This document shows positions 31,234 through 38,683 of a stretch of DNA of 47,712 bases, piece after piece; the first letter of the stretch is position 1; each line of letters opens with the position of its first letter. Under the pieces are notes generated by a model. It was not told where the DNA came from. It saw only the letters and a list, made by a program, of their open reading frames with translations, and ran no database searches. The DNA comes from a virus. The stretch lies in the IMG/VR virus record IMGVR_UViG_3300042866_002779, positions 1-47,712 of that record; one strand, given 5' to 3'. The position numbers and the translations under genes are program-made.

Positions 31234-31629
31234 CTAGTGGTATATTGTGGATGCACTAATAAACCCGTAGTCTTCTGGTCCATGCTGAACGCACAGTGTC
31301 TGGTAAAAACGATTTTTAACTCTTAAATTTCCATTTACTCCGCATGCTTCACAAATCAAATACGACCTCTTCTCAAACGGCGCGATAATTGCGCTAGTCC
31401 TGTAAACCAGAGCATCATTTGAAGGCTTAATGTAGTACCTTAGGCCTCCGAACTTTTGTTTTATTTGATAAATCTTATAGTTTGGGTCGAACGCAATTAA
31501 TGCATTGTGACATTCCTTTATTAAACCACCCCACCCTTCTCCAACCGCAATGTGATTATCGTACCCGTCCACAAAACGTGTGCGCAGAAATTCGAACTCT
31601 TCGGAGAGACCTATTTCTTTAAAGCTCAC
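31234..31629 (-). CDS. Zinc-finger-like conserved phage protein, 131 residues
   Basis: The GTG start overlaps the stop of the oxygenase gene upstream (GTGA). The order EGWGGLIKECHNAL, QIKQKFGGLRYY and LICEACGVNGNLRVKN with TLCVQH is a pattern I know from many phage and prophage proteins of unknown function. CEACG and the later LCxxH probably bind one zinc. It could bind nucleic acid or protein. It belongs to the minus-strand accessory operon. Confidence 0.7.
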   Translation of the reverse strand: MSFKEIGLSEEFEFLRTRFVDGYDNHIAVGEGWGGLIKECHNALIAFDPNYKIYQIKQKFGGLRYYIKPSNDALVYRTSAIIAPFEKRSYLICEACGVNGNLRVKNRFYQTLCVQHGPEDYGFISASTIYH

Positions 31630-32408
31630 ATCGCCTCCTCTTCAAAATTGAAATCAATCACATGTTCGTCCATGTATTTTCTTGGCGGAAGTCTATCTAT
31701 GGTTAGGATTCGCTTCACCCACCTATCGCTCCCATCATATTTTGGTTGAAACGGCTTTCTGCCATGTACAGCAACTCTGTTGTCTATAACCATAACTTCA
31801 CCAGACTTGAGCGCCACTTCTTTTGTGGTCTTTGATATTGCATCACGAACAGCGGAAAGAGTCGATTGCGCTTCTGTGGTCTTACCTCTCATTAACGCCC
31901 AATCAAATGTGAATACATCATGGCCGGCTTTGTCGCGAGAAAGAGGAGTTATTCCGAGAGTAAAATCCGGTTCCCCATCCATCATGAAGCTGTCATCCAA
32001 TGAAGTTGTGAAGTTTGGAGTTCGGAGAACATTTATCTGCTCTTCAGAAAGCTCGGAGACTATGTCATCAAGGGATGAGTATGTTGTCAGTGCTGTTTCG
32101 TCGCCGCGTAAACACATCAAAATTACATGTGTTGGCTTATACGGGTGAAAAGCCGTCTCGGTATGAAGATATAATTCAACTTTTGACGACGTAGATATTT
32201 GTTGGTTTTCGTTTTTATGCACAGGGACAATATTCTGAATCAGTCGCCCACCCTGTTCTTGTCGGTAACTTACTGGATATCCGTGGAATCCAGCGATTTC
32301 AATAAGGTTGGATGTGGCTTCCGGAGTCCGAGCGTCATCAATAATCGGAATCGCCGGGGTAGGCGGAATATTGCCGATATCGACATTTTTGATGATTTTT
32401 ACGGACAT
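31626..32408 (-). CDS. Clavaminate-synthase-like Fe(II)/2-oxoglutarate oxygenase
   Basis: This 260-residue protein matches the CAS/VioC/AsnO branch of non-haem iron oxygenases, which hydroxylate free or carrier-bound amino acids. Visible are GGRLIQNIVPV, the iron motif HTETAFHPY (His82, Glu84) with KPTHVILMCLRGD, then the distal His215 in VIDNRVAVHGRKPF and Arg229/Arg233 in DRWVKRIL for 2-oxoglutarate. All expected ligands are present, so it should be active. Its substrate is unknown. No biosynthetic cluster is nearby; neighbours are small phage genes and tRNAs. Possible roles are modifying a host metabolite or a protein side chain. It is shorter than typical family members (about 320-360), lacking part of the N-terminus. 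Confidence 0.85.
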   Translation of the reverse strand: MSVKIIKNVDIGNIPPTPAIPIIDDARTPEATSNLIEIAGFHGYPVSYRQEQGGRLIQNIVPVHKNENQQISTSSKVELYLHTETAFHPYKPTHVILMCLRGDETALTTYSSLDDIVSELSEEQINVLRTPNFTTSLDDSFMMDGEPDFTLGITPLSRDKAGHDVFTFDWALMRGKTTEAQSTLSAVRDAISKTTKEVALKSGEVMVIDNRVAVHGRKPFQPKYDGSDRWVKRILTIDRLPPRKYMDEHVIDFNFEEEAM

Positions 32409-32428
32409 AAATAGAACCTAGCAAAAAG

Positions 32429-32503
32429 TGGAGCCCTCGGTGGGAGTCGAACCCACGGCCACCTCATTACAAGTGAGGTGCTCTACCACTGAGCTACAAG
32501 GGC
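32429..32503 (-). tRNA. tRNA-Thr (anticodon TGT)
   Basis: The cloverleaf is complete: acceptor GCCCTTG with CGAGGGC, D-arm AGCTCAGTGGTAGAGC, anticodon stem CCTCA with TGAGG around loop CTTGTAA, and a T-arm with GGTTCGACTCC. CCA is encoded. It reads ACA, a frequent codon in this phage. Confidence 0.92.
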
Positions 32504-32520
32504 AGCCCTTAAAAATATAG

Positions 32521-32593
32521 TGCCTGGAGAGAGACTCGAACTCTCACTGGCGGCGTCCTAAGCGCCGTGCCTCTGCCATTGGGCTACCCAGAC
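32521..32593 (-). tRNA. tRNA with anticodon TAG (Leu codon CTA), class-I shape
   Basis: Acceptor GTCTGGG pairs with TCCAGGC (two wobbles), anticodon stem CGGCG with CGCCG around loop CTTAGGA, T-arm GAGAG-TTCGAGT-CTCTC, discriminator A. The variable loop is only 5 bases, whereas bacterial tRNA-Leu normally has a long variable arm. No CCA is encoded, unlike its neighbours. Identity is therefore uncertain. Confidence 0.75.
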
Positions 32594-32597
32594 TAGA

Positions 32598-32687
32598 TGG
32601 AGGAGCGGGAGGGATTTGAACCCCCGGTCCGCGCAAACGGACTCCTGTTTTCAAGACAGGTGCAATAAGCCTCTCTGCCACCGCTCC
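32598..32687 (-). tRNA. tRNA-Ser (anticodon TGA)
   Basis: A class II tRNA of 90 bases: acceptor GGAGCGG with CCGCTCC, anticodon stem CCTGT with ACAGG around loop CTTGAAA, a long variable arm with GTCCG and CGGAC, and encoded CCA. It reads TCA. Confidence 0.92.
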
Positions 32688-32697
32688 GACGCCTATG

Positions 32698-33474
32698 TTA
32701 TTTTCGGCGCTGAACAACCACCTTCTTTGCCTTCTTCTTAGGGGGCAAAGTCTTCTTATTGCTAGCAATTTCCTTATTTGCAGTAGCAACACTCAATGGA
32801 ACAGACTCAATTACTTGCATGGAAGCAAGGGAGGTGGTTGTCGTTGTTTCAACGATTACTGGTGCTTCACTTGGGATTGTTGGTACTTCAACTGGAGCAA
32901 CATCTAATTCTTCTGCTGGCCTTGGAGGAGCAACGGGCACAATAACTTGCGGAATAATTGTCGTCGTAGTGGTGGTCGTCTCGGGAATGTTCGTCGTAGT
33001 GGTGGAAGTAGCAATGGTGCCATTAAACTGACGACCAGTCGTTCCGTCACATGAGATATTGCAATCACCATTAGTCACAACTGGATTCGCGCTGGCTCCA
33101 ATAAGGGAGTAAATAGCAGAACGAGCCACGGACAAATCAATACCTTCGTACCAAATAGCTAGTGTGTAATTCGGGCGAAAGCCATTACCACCACTTCCGT
33201 CTCCGATACCAATGCCTACGTACTGGCACTTATCAAGGTAGTTATAGAAACCAGCAATCGCCATTCCCAAAGCCTTGTGCCCACCATTGCTGTAAGCAAC
33301 CAATCGTTGATATGCATCGGTTCCAACTTCTGTATCAATAATCGTAATCATTGAGGGGGCCAATGATGATGGAGCTTCTGTGTATTCGCCGCAATCTTGA
33401 GCGGTTGCCTCACTAGAGCCGAGCGTTGCAAACAAAAGGGCGGCAACTACAACTACCTTCTTCATGTTTCTCAT
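32698..33474 (-). CDS. Secreted Thr/Pro-rich protein, 258 residues
   Basis: The N-terminus has a signal peptide (MKKVVVVAALLFATLGSSEATA, cleavage after ATA likely). The exported domain (about 25-150) contains six Cys and SMITIIDTEVG, GGHKALGMAIAGFYNYLDKC, GIGIGDGSGGNGF and NISCDG segments. Then follow Thr-rich stretches (TTTTNIPETTTTTTTIIP) and Pro/Val-rich linkers, ending in a Lys-rich basic tail (KKTLPPKKKAKKVVVQRRK). Thr-rich linkers of this kind are common in secreted proteins of actinobacteria such as Acidimicrobiia. The function is unknown; the basic tail could hold it at the envelope. It is located between tRNA genes, so it may be a recently acquired cargo gene. Confidence 0.7.
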   Translation of the reverse strand: MRNMKKVVVVAALLFATLGSSEATAQDCGEYTEAPSSLAPSMITIIDTEVGTDAYQRLVAYSNGGHKALGMAIAGFYNYLDKCQYVGIGIGDGSGGNGFRPNYTLAIWYEGIDLSVARSAIYSLIGASANPVVTNGDCNISCDGTTGRQFNGTIATSTTTTNIPETTTTTTTIIPQVIVPVAPPRPAEELDVAPVEVPTIPSEAPVIVETTTTTSLASMQVIESVPLSVATANKEIASNKKTLPPKKKAKKVVVQRRK

Positions 33475-33537
33475 GATTTTCCTTTAAATTTGTGGTTTAG
33501 ATGTACCCTATCGGAAACAATTAAATAATCCACATAA

Positions 33538-33613
33538 TGGCTGGCGAGGTAGGGCTCGAACCTACGACCCAGGGATTAACAGTCCCTTGCTCTGCCAACT
33601 GAGCTACTCGCCA
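33538..33613 (-). tRNA. tRNA-Asn (anticodon GTT)
   Basis: Acceptor TGGCGAG with CTCGCCA, D-arm AGCTCAGTTGGCAGAGC, anticodon stem AGGGA with TCCCT around loop CTGTTAA, T-arm with GGTTCGAGCCC, discriminator G and encoded CCA. Confidence 0.92.
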
Positions 33614-33645
33614 AAAATATGGTTAATTTTTACACCTTCAATCAA

Positions 33646-34344
33646 CTATGGACATACCATTCCATTTTCAACCCATGCCTTATACGTGACAGGCATAGTT
33701 TGAGCCAAAACAATTTCAACACGCGTTGCATATCGGCGAATGTCCACCTGTGCAGACTTGTCTAGACGAAGAGATAAAAAATTCATTAACGAGCGAGCAT
33801 TTACCGTCCAATAAAACTGTGTGTACATTCCCATTGGCAAAACTGTTCGTGCAAGCTCTTTTGCAACGCCGTCATTAATCAATTCCTTGTAGGTGCCGTA
33901 CGCCATTTCGTTTATATTTTTAATTCTTTCAATAGTTCTATCGGCGACATCTTTTTCAACGGGGTCAAAGTGGTATGCGCCCGGTTTTCCAACCTGAGTT
34001 CTCACATCGTGCTCTGCAGGAACGAAAAACTCATCGTTGACCATACTGTATCGAGCTGAAAATTCATTAAATGAACCTATTCTGTGCCTAAACCATTCCC
34101 TAGCAACAAATATTGGACACTTAATATGGAATCTAAATGCATTGTGCTCAAAAGGAGTGCCATGTCTTTCGCGCATTAAGAAATTTATCAATCCTTTTGC
34201 TGCTTCATCAAGCTCCTCTTGGTGTCGCGCAAAAGATACACGTGCTGCATTGACAACCGACATATCGTCGGCCATATGTGCGTCTAGACGCACAAACCCA
34301 AACTCATCAATTTTTCTTTCTTTCACTTCCATTGCAGCCTCCAT
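33646..34344 (-). CDS. thyX: Flavin-dependent thymidylate synthase
   Basis: This 232-residue protein carries the ThyX motif RHRIGSFNEFSAR (Arg86 to Arg98), matching RHRxxSxNExSxR that binds FAD and dUMP. The fold-typical segments GTPFEHNAFRFHI and the C-terminal RYATRVEIVLAQTMP are present. It makes dTMP from dUMP using methylenetetrahydrofolate and NADPH. With the ribonucleotide reductase next to it and MazG on the other strand it forms the phage nucleotide supply. A second start (MEVKERK) five codons in is possible. Flanking tRNA genes lie at both ends of the reading frame. Confidence 0.96.
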   Translation of the reverse strand: MEAAMEVKERKIDEFGFVRLDAHMADDMSVVNAARVSFARHQEELDEAAKGLINFLMRERHGTPFEHNAFRFHIKCPIFVAREWFRHRIGSFNEFSARYSMVNDEFFVPAEHDVRTQVGKPGAYHFDPVEKDVADRTIERIKNINEMAYGTYKELINDGVAKELARTVLPMGMYTQFYWTVNARSLMNFLSLRLDKSAQVDIRRYATRVEIVLAQTMPVTYKAWVENGMVCP

Positions 34345-34359
34345 GATTGATGTGTTTGA

Positions 34360-34436
34360 TGGCGCGTCGGGTAGGACTCGAACCTACAACCTACAGATTA
34401 GAAGTCTGTTGCTCTATCCGATTGAGCTACCAACGC
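34360..34436 (-). tRNA. tRNA-Arg (anticodon TCT)
   Basis: Acceptor GCGTTGG with CCGACGC, D-arm AGCTCAATCGGATAGAGC, anticodon stem ACAGA with TCTGT around loop CTTCTAA, T-arm with GGTTCGAGTCC, discriminator G and encoded CCA. It reads AGA, which is heavily used in the phage genes and is usually rare in actinobacteria. Confidence 0.93.
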
Positions 34437-34448
34437 CTGCGTGGCCTA

Positions 34449-36377
34449 TTACTTTACAGGACAAGCACCAGTAGCGCAATCGTCAAGCGCAAGCAGTCCG
34501 TCAAAGGAATTTTGCACCAAAGGAATTGAAAAATCTATTTTTGATATCAGTTTTTGGTATTCCTCTTTGGTGATTTCTTCGTATGGCGGAAGCGGGAAGT
34601 TGTGGTCGCTGTGCAAAAGGAATGACACCGATTTGACGCCCTTGTCGTAGTTCTTGGACAACCATTCTTTGATTGAATCGAGCTCTTCCTTACGATAGTA
34701 GACGGTTACGGACACGGCGTTGTCCGCCCATACAGTTTGCATCTTCTTTACCCATTCAAGTTGCTCAACTGCTGTCATGCTTGCGGCCAGAACTGCACCC
34801 TCTGGCGATTCGCACGGAAAATCAACCACATATTTAGTGTGGTCTTCGCGACCGTCAATTCCAATATCCCACTGAACTTTATAACCGCGCTTACGGCAAC
34901 CATCGACCAATGGGTCTGATGAGCCAAAGCGCACACGTCGGATATAGTACTGCGCAAATCCTGGATGTATACCAGGCGTGTTGCCTGGGAGCAGCGCCAA
35001 GGTACCAGATGGCTGAACTGTTGTAAGGCGAACCGATTCTGGCCAATTATTTTCTGCCGAGTACTTTTTATCAAATTCACGGAGATTTATATACGCCTTA
35101 TCAAGCCACTCAATCTTTTCCTGCTCCACCTGCAAGATTCCAGTGACGCTCTGGCCAAGTCTTGCGTTCTTGCGAACAATCTCGGTTGTCTTTGCGTATG
35201 GGTAGTCAAGCCTGGTTATCTGTTTCTGCACCTTGTACAGCAACATTGATATTTCTTTTAGCTGTTCAAGTGATTCGACATTTGGCAAAAATATTGTCGC
35301 TAGATTGCATGACTCGCCATCTGCGAGAGCAATTTCCGCACATGGATTGAAGCCCTCAATGCTGTTGTCGACCATTCTTTCGCCTAGTCGGCCATAATTC
35401 CTTGCAAGCTTGCGATTAACAAGACCGTATGGCTCGCCTGAGCCGTCGTAACCCTTCCAGAGTTCTGTCATGATTTCTTCGTACGCATCTGCATAGATGG
35501 AGTTGTTGGAGTTAGCACGCCACGCTGGAACGCTGCCAGTTGACCAGTTCTTTGCTCGAATAAACAGAACGTCGTCTGGGTCACCAATTGCAATCTGTGC
35601 TGAACGACGTGATGAACCAGAAACAACGATGCGACCAATGATGTTGCAAATGTCGAGCACGTCAATTGAACGAAGCTTCTTGCCCTCGCGATTCTGCATT
35701 ACCTTGCATATGTCGGCAACTCCGTCAATTAATGCGCCTGGACCGGATGCGGTACCGCCGAACGTCTTCAATGGCGCGCCATATTCACGAATCAAAATTG
35801 TCGAGTATGAAAAAGACTTGCCAGTATCAAAGTATGACTTAAGAACTGCATGAAGGAGTCGCTTCCATCCTTGACGAGAGTCAGGAACGATAATGTCTGC
35901 GTCATTTGACCGCTCGTGAGTGATGACGACGCCTGGCTTAACTTTTGGTAGCTCGTGAATCTTCGAGCGCTCTACCGAGAATCCAACGCCGCCACCCAGC
36001 ATCAGGTATTCAAACAGCAATTCAAAATCTTCAATCGATTCAATATTCGTGAAGTAACAATTATTCAAAGAAGTTGCATTGAACTTCTTGACAAGCGGTG
36101 TGCCAAGTTGCCAAAGAGCACGCCCAGAAAGTGAGCAACGCAGGTTAAACATGTGGTCAAAAAGCTTTTCTGCTTCCTCTGGCGTAAATGGAACGCCAAT
36201 TTCAATTGCGCCATTAATTGCGCGGGTAATTGTTTCGGTCCACGTCTCATTGCGACCAGTTCCATCGACTGGGCGGCTGTATGTGCGCAGGTATACAACC
36301 TCGCCCAAACCACCGAAACCCCATGGTGTTTTTTTATCTGCGTAACTTGCGATGAAAGATGGGTCAAGAATAGACAT
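34449..36377 (-). CDS. nrdJ: Adenosylcobalamin-dependent (class II) ribonucleotide reductase
   Basis: This 642-residue enzyme reduces ribonucleotides to deoxyribonucleotides using coenzyme B12. It follows the monomeric triphosphate-reductase layout: NNCYFTNI (Cys107), the loop FNPCAEIALADGESCNL with active-site Cys346 and Glu348 and Cys357, TVQPSGTLALLPGNTPG, and the C-terminal relay pair in CATGACPVK (Cys634, Cys639). It is shorter than the Lactobacillus leichmannii enzyme (739 residues), mainly in the N-terminal region. It is independent of oxygen but needs host B12. The start is ATG with AAGGA about 14 bases upstream, rather far. Adjacent to ThyX, it supplies dNTPs for replication. Confidence 0.95.
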   Translation of the reverse strand: MSILDPSFIASYADKKTPWGFGGLGEVVYLRTYSRPVDGTGRNETWTETITRAINGAIEIGVPFTPEEAEKLFDHMFNLRCSLSGRALWQLGTPLVKKFNATSLNNCYFTNIESIEDFELLFEYLMLGGGVGFSVERSKIHELPKVKPGVVITHERSNDADIIVPDSRQGWKRLLHAVLKSYFDTGKSFSYSTILIREYGAPLKTFGGTASGPGALIDGVADICKVMQNREGKKLRSIDVLDICNIIGRIVVSGSSRRSAQIAIGDPDDVLFIRAKNWSTGSVPAWRANSNNSIYADAYEEIMTELWKGYDGSGEPYGLVNRKLARNYGRLGERMVDNSIEGFNPCAEIALADGESCNLATIFLPNVESLEQLKEISMLLYKVQKQITRLDYPYAKTTEIVRKNARLGQSVTGILQVEQEKIEWLDKAYINLREFDKKYSAENNWPESVRLTTVQPSGTLALLPGNTPGIHPGFAQYYIRRVRFGSSDPLVDGCRKRGYKVQWDIGIDGREDHTKYVVDFPCESPEGAVLAASMTAVEQLEWVKKMQTVWADNAVSVTVYYRKEELDSIKEWLSKNYDKGVKSVSFLLHSDHNFPLPPYEEITKEEYQKLISKIDFSIPLVQNSFDGLLALDDCATGACPVK

Positions 36378-36475
36378 TTTAATTTAATTCCTTACTGTGT
36401 GGTGCGGTGAGCGTATAAGAGAAAAGAGTGTAGCCGAAAAAAAAATACTGAAATGGTCCAGCGTCGTGGAAAAAA

Positions 36476-36805
36476 TTAAATTAGTCCGAGCTCTTTTGCT
36501 GTATTTAATGGAATGTGTTGTCCAGCTCGATAAATTATTGTTTTCGTTGTAACGCCTGGTGCTATTTCGTGTTCCTCAACATAATCTTCTTCAACATAAA
36601 AAGTCAAATTGTCATCTAGTGATGAATTCGTGTTGTAACCAAAAATAGTTTTTGGTGGCCCAGATTCTCCACTACAATCACCGGTCGGATGACCACAAAC
36701 TGGGCATGGTTGACGGCTCGCTCGGTGAATCTTTACGCCTGCAATTATTTCTACTTCCCCCTTGGAGCCGTCTCCAAATGCAGGACTATCGTAAAAAGCT
36801 CCCAT
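36476..36805 (-). CDS. Zinc-knuckle-like small phage protein, 109 residues
   Basis: The CPVCGHPTGDC motif near residue 34 gives three closely spaced Cys plus His, a likely zinc site, and is a pattern seen in many actinophage proteins. The following strands (TFYVEEDYVEEHEIAPGV) and the C-terminal HIPLNTAKELGLI look like a small DNA- or protein-binding unit. The latter resembles SAP- or Lsr2-type tails only loosely. Function unknown. Gap 36378-36475 upstream of the ribonucleotide reductase shows no gene. Confidence 0.6.
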   Translation of the reverse strand: MGAFYDSPAFGDGSKGEVEIIAGVKIHRASRQPCPVCGHPTGDCSGESGPPKTIFGYNTNSSLDDNLTFYVEEDYVEEHEIAPGVTTKTIIYRAGQHIPLNTAKELGLI

Positions 36806-36827
36806 AATATTTAATTATACCTAATAT

Positions 36828-37466
36828 TTAAACAGTAAAATCTTGAATCAGAAAGCCAAGTTCGTCTATTTCATCCCTAACTCGCATGATTTGCCCCTGG
36901 CTCACTTCATCGACCACGTTCCCCATTAACGAATTTCTTATCATCTGCGGATATTTCGCCTGTTTTAGGTATTTGTCTGCTTTTTCTGGGTAAAAGAGCA
37001 TTTCTGCCCAATCAACTTTTTTACCTATTGAAACGGAATATGGTGCGGCGACCATCGAAACCGGCGTTACCGAGTCTGAATCGTCAATAGAGGCATGGCT
37101 TATCGTTATGCACTCAGACACAGAGTTGTCCCTGTCCACGAATGCGGCTGCAAGACTGGACCCTTTGGTCTGTGCTGCGTCGTAGGAGCAGTACCCCTCA
37201 GCCACCATCGTCAGCGACGCAATACCCCAGTATTTTCGCATTAACTCGCATAATTCTTTACACTTTTCAAATTTTATTTCGTGTGGGAGATTGGTGACAG
37301 ACTGCTTCATCTGGGCAATAAGCATTAAGTACTTTGGAGACCATCCAAGAAAGTGTGTAGCCACGTCCTCTCCGATTCCGTGCTCGGAAATGGCAACATC
37401 TTTAGCCAACTGGGCCGACGTCAGGGCTAAGGCCATCTTGCCGAAATCGTCAACGTATTGCTCCAC
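36828..37466 (-). CDS. Unrecognised protein, 212 residues, probably leaderless mRNA
   Basis: I do not recognise the family. It is mainly helical in the first 90 residues (SAQLAKDVAISEHG, CKELCELMRKYWGIASL) and then carries two short strands with Ser-rich turns (CITISHASIDDSD). The start is GTG at 37466. A TAGTAT box lies 6 bases before it on the minus strand and there is no ribosome-binding site, so the mRNA is probably leaderless. It is divergent from the histone-like gene and would be the first gene of the minus-strand block. Confidence 0.6.
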   Translation of the reverse strand: MEQYVDDFGKMALALTSAQLAKDVAISEHGIGEDVATHFLGWSPKYLMLIAQMKQSVTNLPHEIKFEKCKELCELMRKYWGIASLTMVAEGYCSYDAAQTKGSSLAAAFVDRDNSVSECITISHASIDDSDSVTPVSMVAAPYSVSIGKKVDWAEMLFYPEKADKYLKQAKYPQMIRNSLMGNVVDEVSQGQIMRVRDEIDELGFLIQDFTV

Positions 37467-37472
37467 ATCGAA

Positions 37473-37478
37473 ATACTA
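37473..37478 (-). promoter_or_regulatory. -10 box for a leaderless transcript (minus strand)
   Basis: TAGTAT on the minus strand, 6 bases before the GTG start at 37466. Transcription from this box would begin at or next to the start codon. No clear -35 box was found. Confidence 0.5.
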
Positions 37479-37555
37479 ATCATTATTAAAAAGTTGAACC
37501 GTAAATATGTTTTTTGAATAAAATACCCCTTTCACCGCGGGCTCGATTTATGCAC

Positions 37556-37561
37556 TAGAGT
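37556..37561 (+). promoter_or_regulatory. -10 box for a leaderless transcript (plus strand)
   Basis: TAGAGT ends 7 bases before the ATG at 37569 and there is no ribosome-binding site in between. This is divergent from the TAGTAT box at 37473-37478, giving a compact bidirectional control region of about 100 bases. Confidence 0.5.
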
Positions 37562-37568
37562 CTGTTCC

Positions 37569-37856
37569 ATGACAACGAACAAAAAACCAACAGCAAAAAA
37601 AGCCGCAGCTAAGAAGGCTCCGGCCAAGAAAAAGCCAGCAGCCAAAAAGCCTGCGGCGAAAAAGACGTCAGCACCGAAAGCTGCAGTCAAGATAAAGGAT
37701 TCTGCCTCCTCGTATCTTGCTGACACGGATGAATTCATGAAGGCATGGGATGCCATTGAAGAAAAAATTGAGCAGTCAGTTCCAGACAAGGTTGAAGTCG
37801 ATACAACTAAGGCAAAAAATTGGCTAAAGAGCTTCTTGCGAAAGCTTTTTAAATAA
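37569..37856 (+). CDS. Histone H1-like Lys/Ala/Pro-rich protein, 95 residues
   Basis: The first 45 residues are built from KKPAAKK-type repeats, like bacterial histone-H1-like and actinobacterial HU tails, and should bind DNA nonspecifically. The second half is an ordinary helical domain with an acidic start (YLADTDEFMKAWDAIEEK) and a basic end (KNWLKSFLRKLFK). It could be a nucleoid-like or packaging protein or modify early transcription. It is probably expressed from a leaderless mRNA. Confidence 0.75.
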   Translation: MTTNKKPTAKKAAAKKAPAKKKPAAKKPAAKKTSAPKAAVKIKDSASSYLADTDEFMKAWDAIEEKIEQSVPDKVEVDTTKAKNWLKSFLRKLFK

Positions 37857-37874
37857 TCTTCAGACCGAGTCTTA

Positions 37875-38285
37875 ATGACATCCGAGCGTAGGCGCTCACC
37901 AAGACGCAAAATAGCCGAAATAAAAAGAGTCGGTGCTTGGGGTCATGTTTCGTATCATCACGTCCTAGTATGTGGTCATACTGAGATACGTAAACGTGCA
38001 GCATCAACTGGAGAATTGGCTTGTGCGTGGTGTTTGCGCGCTGAACAAAAAGCCAGTGAGATTCGCGCGCTCGTCGGACCTCGGGTGATAAGAACCGAAG
38101 ATGAAGCCCTTGCTGACGACGAAGTAAAAATTGAACGCACGCGAGCCGCGCTAGCAACAAGATTCTCGATTCCCGTAGACGCTGTAGATGTTCTTTCAGA
38201 AGATATATCTGGTCAACTGGTTATTCGCAGTGCGACAATATTTCTTTCCGCCAGAGACGTGACAAGATTGGTTGACACCCGCTAA
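37875..38285 (+). CDS. Unrecognised basic protein with CGH...CAWC motif, 136 residues
   Basis: The start is Arg-rich (SERRRSPRRK). VLVCGHTEIRKRAA and LACAWCLRAEQKA place three Cys and a His close together, a probable zinc site near residue 33-52. The C-terminal half is alpha/beta without known motifs. It lies between the histone-like gene and WhiB with small gaps and likely belongs to the same operon. A DNA-binding role is plausible but unproved. Confidence 0.6.
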   Translation: MTSERRRSPRRKIAEIKRVGAWGHVSYHHVLVCGHTEIRKRAASTGELACAWCLRAEQKASEIRALVGPRVIRTEDEALADDEVKIERTRAALATRFSIPVDAVDVLSEDISGQLVIRSATIFLSARDVTRLVDTR

Positions 38286-38302
38286 CATCACTCCCATCAA
38301 TT

Positions 38303-38308
38303 TATAGT
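38303..38308 (+). promoter_or_regulatory. Possible -10 box before the WhiB-like gene
   Basis: TATAGT lies 18 bases before the GTG start chosen for the WhiB-like gene. A TTGACA at 38272-38277 is too far (25 bases) for a standard promoter. Weak support. Confidence 0.3.
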
Positions 38309-38325
38309 TCATGATTGGGGGAACA

Positions 38326-38679
38326 GTGCCAAGCTATCCATATACGCAAAGTGAAATTCCAGTACGAGTGGATAGACCGCCGACTGATGGCGCATGCAAA
38401 AATTACAGCCCAAACATTTTCTTTCCACACGCTGACCGAGAGAGCGATGATTTCAAGGAAAGTTATATCGAGTCTCGAGACAACACCAAGCTCGCTATTG
38501 AAATTTGCAATGAATGCGCAAAAATAGAACAGTGTTTTGCATACAGCATTTACCACGAAAAGTACGGTATCTGGGCTGGTACAACCGAGCGACAACGGAA
38601 GACTTTGCGACGTAGAATGAAAATACAATTGGTTCCGCGTGAACCGATAATTCTTATTCCAGGAATGAATCTCAAGTGA
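38326..38679 (+). CDS. WhiB-family iron-sulfur transcription regulator
   Basis: This 117-residue protein has the four Cys of the family (ACKNY, then ICNECAKIEQC) that bind a [4Fe-4S] cluster, and the WhiB turn GIWAGTTERQRKTLRRR with a basic helix. WhiB proteins are confined to actinobacteria and their phages and act on promoters through the host sigma factor. The GTG at 38326 is preferred to ATG 38311 because GGGGGA lies just before it and a -10 box would sit too close to the ATG. It is the best evidence for an actinobacterial host. Confidence 0.92.
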   Translation: MPSYPYTQSEIPVRVDRPPTDGACKNYSPNIFFPHADRESDDFKESYIESRDNTKLAIEICNECAKIEQCFAYSIYHEKYGIWAGTTERQRKTLRRRMKIQLVPREPIILIPGMNLK

Positions 38680-38683
38680 CCAA

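Noticed and set aside
32429-34436. tRNA genes as an integration (att) site or prophage border.
   Set aside because: No integrase or duplicated tRNA 3' end was seen; the cluster is interspersed with phage genes and fits phage-borne tRNAs.
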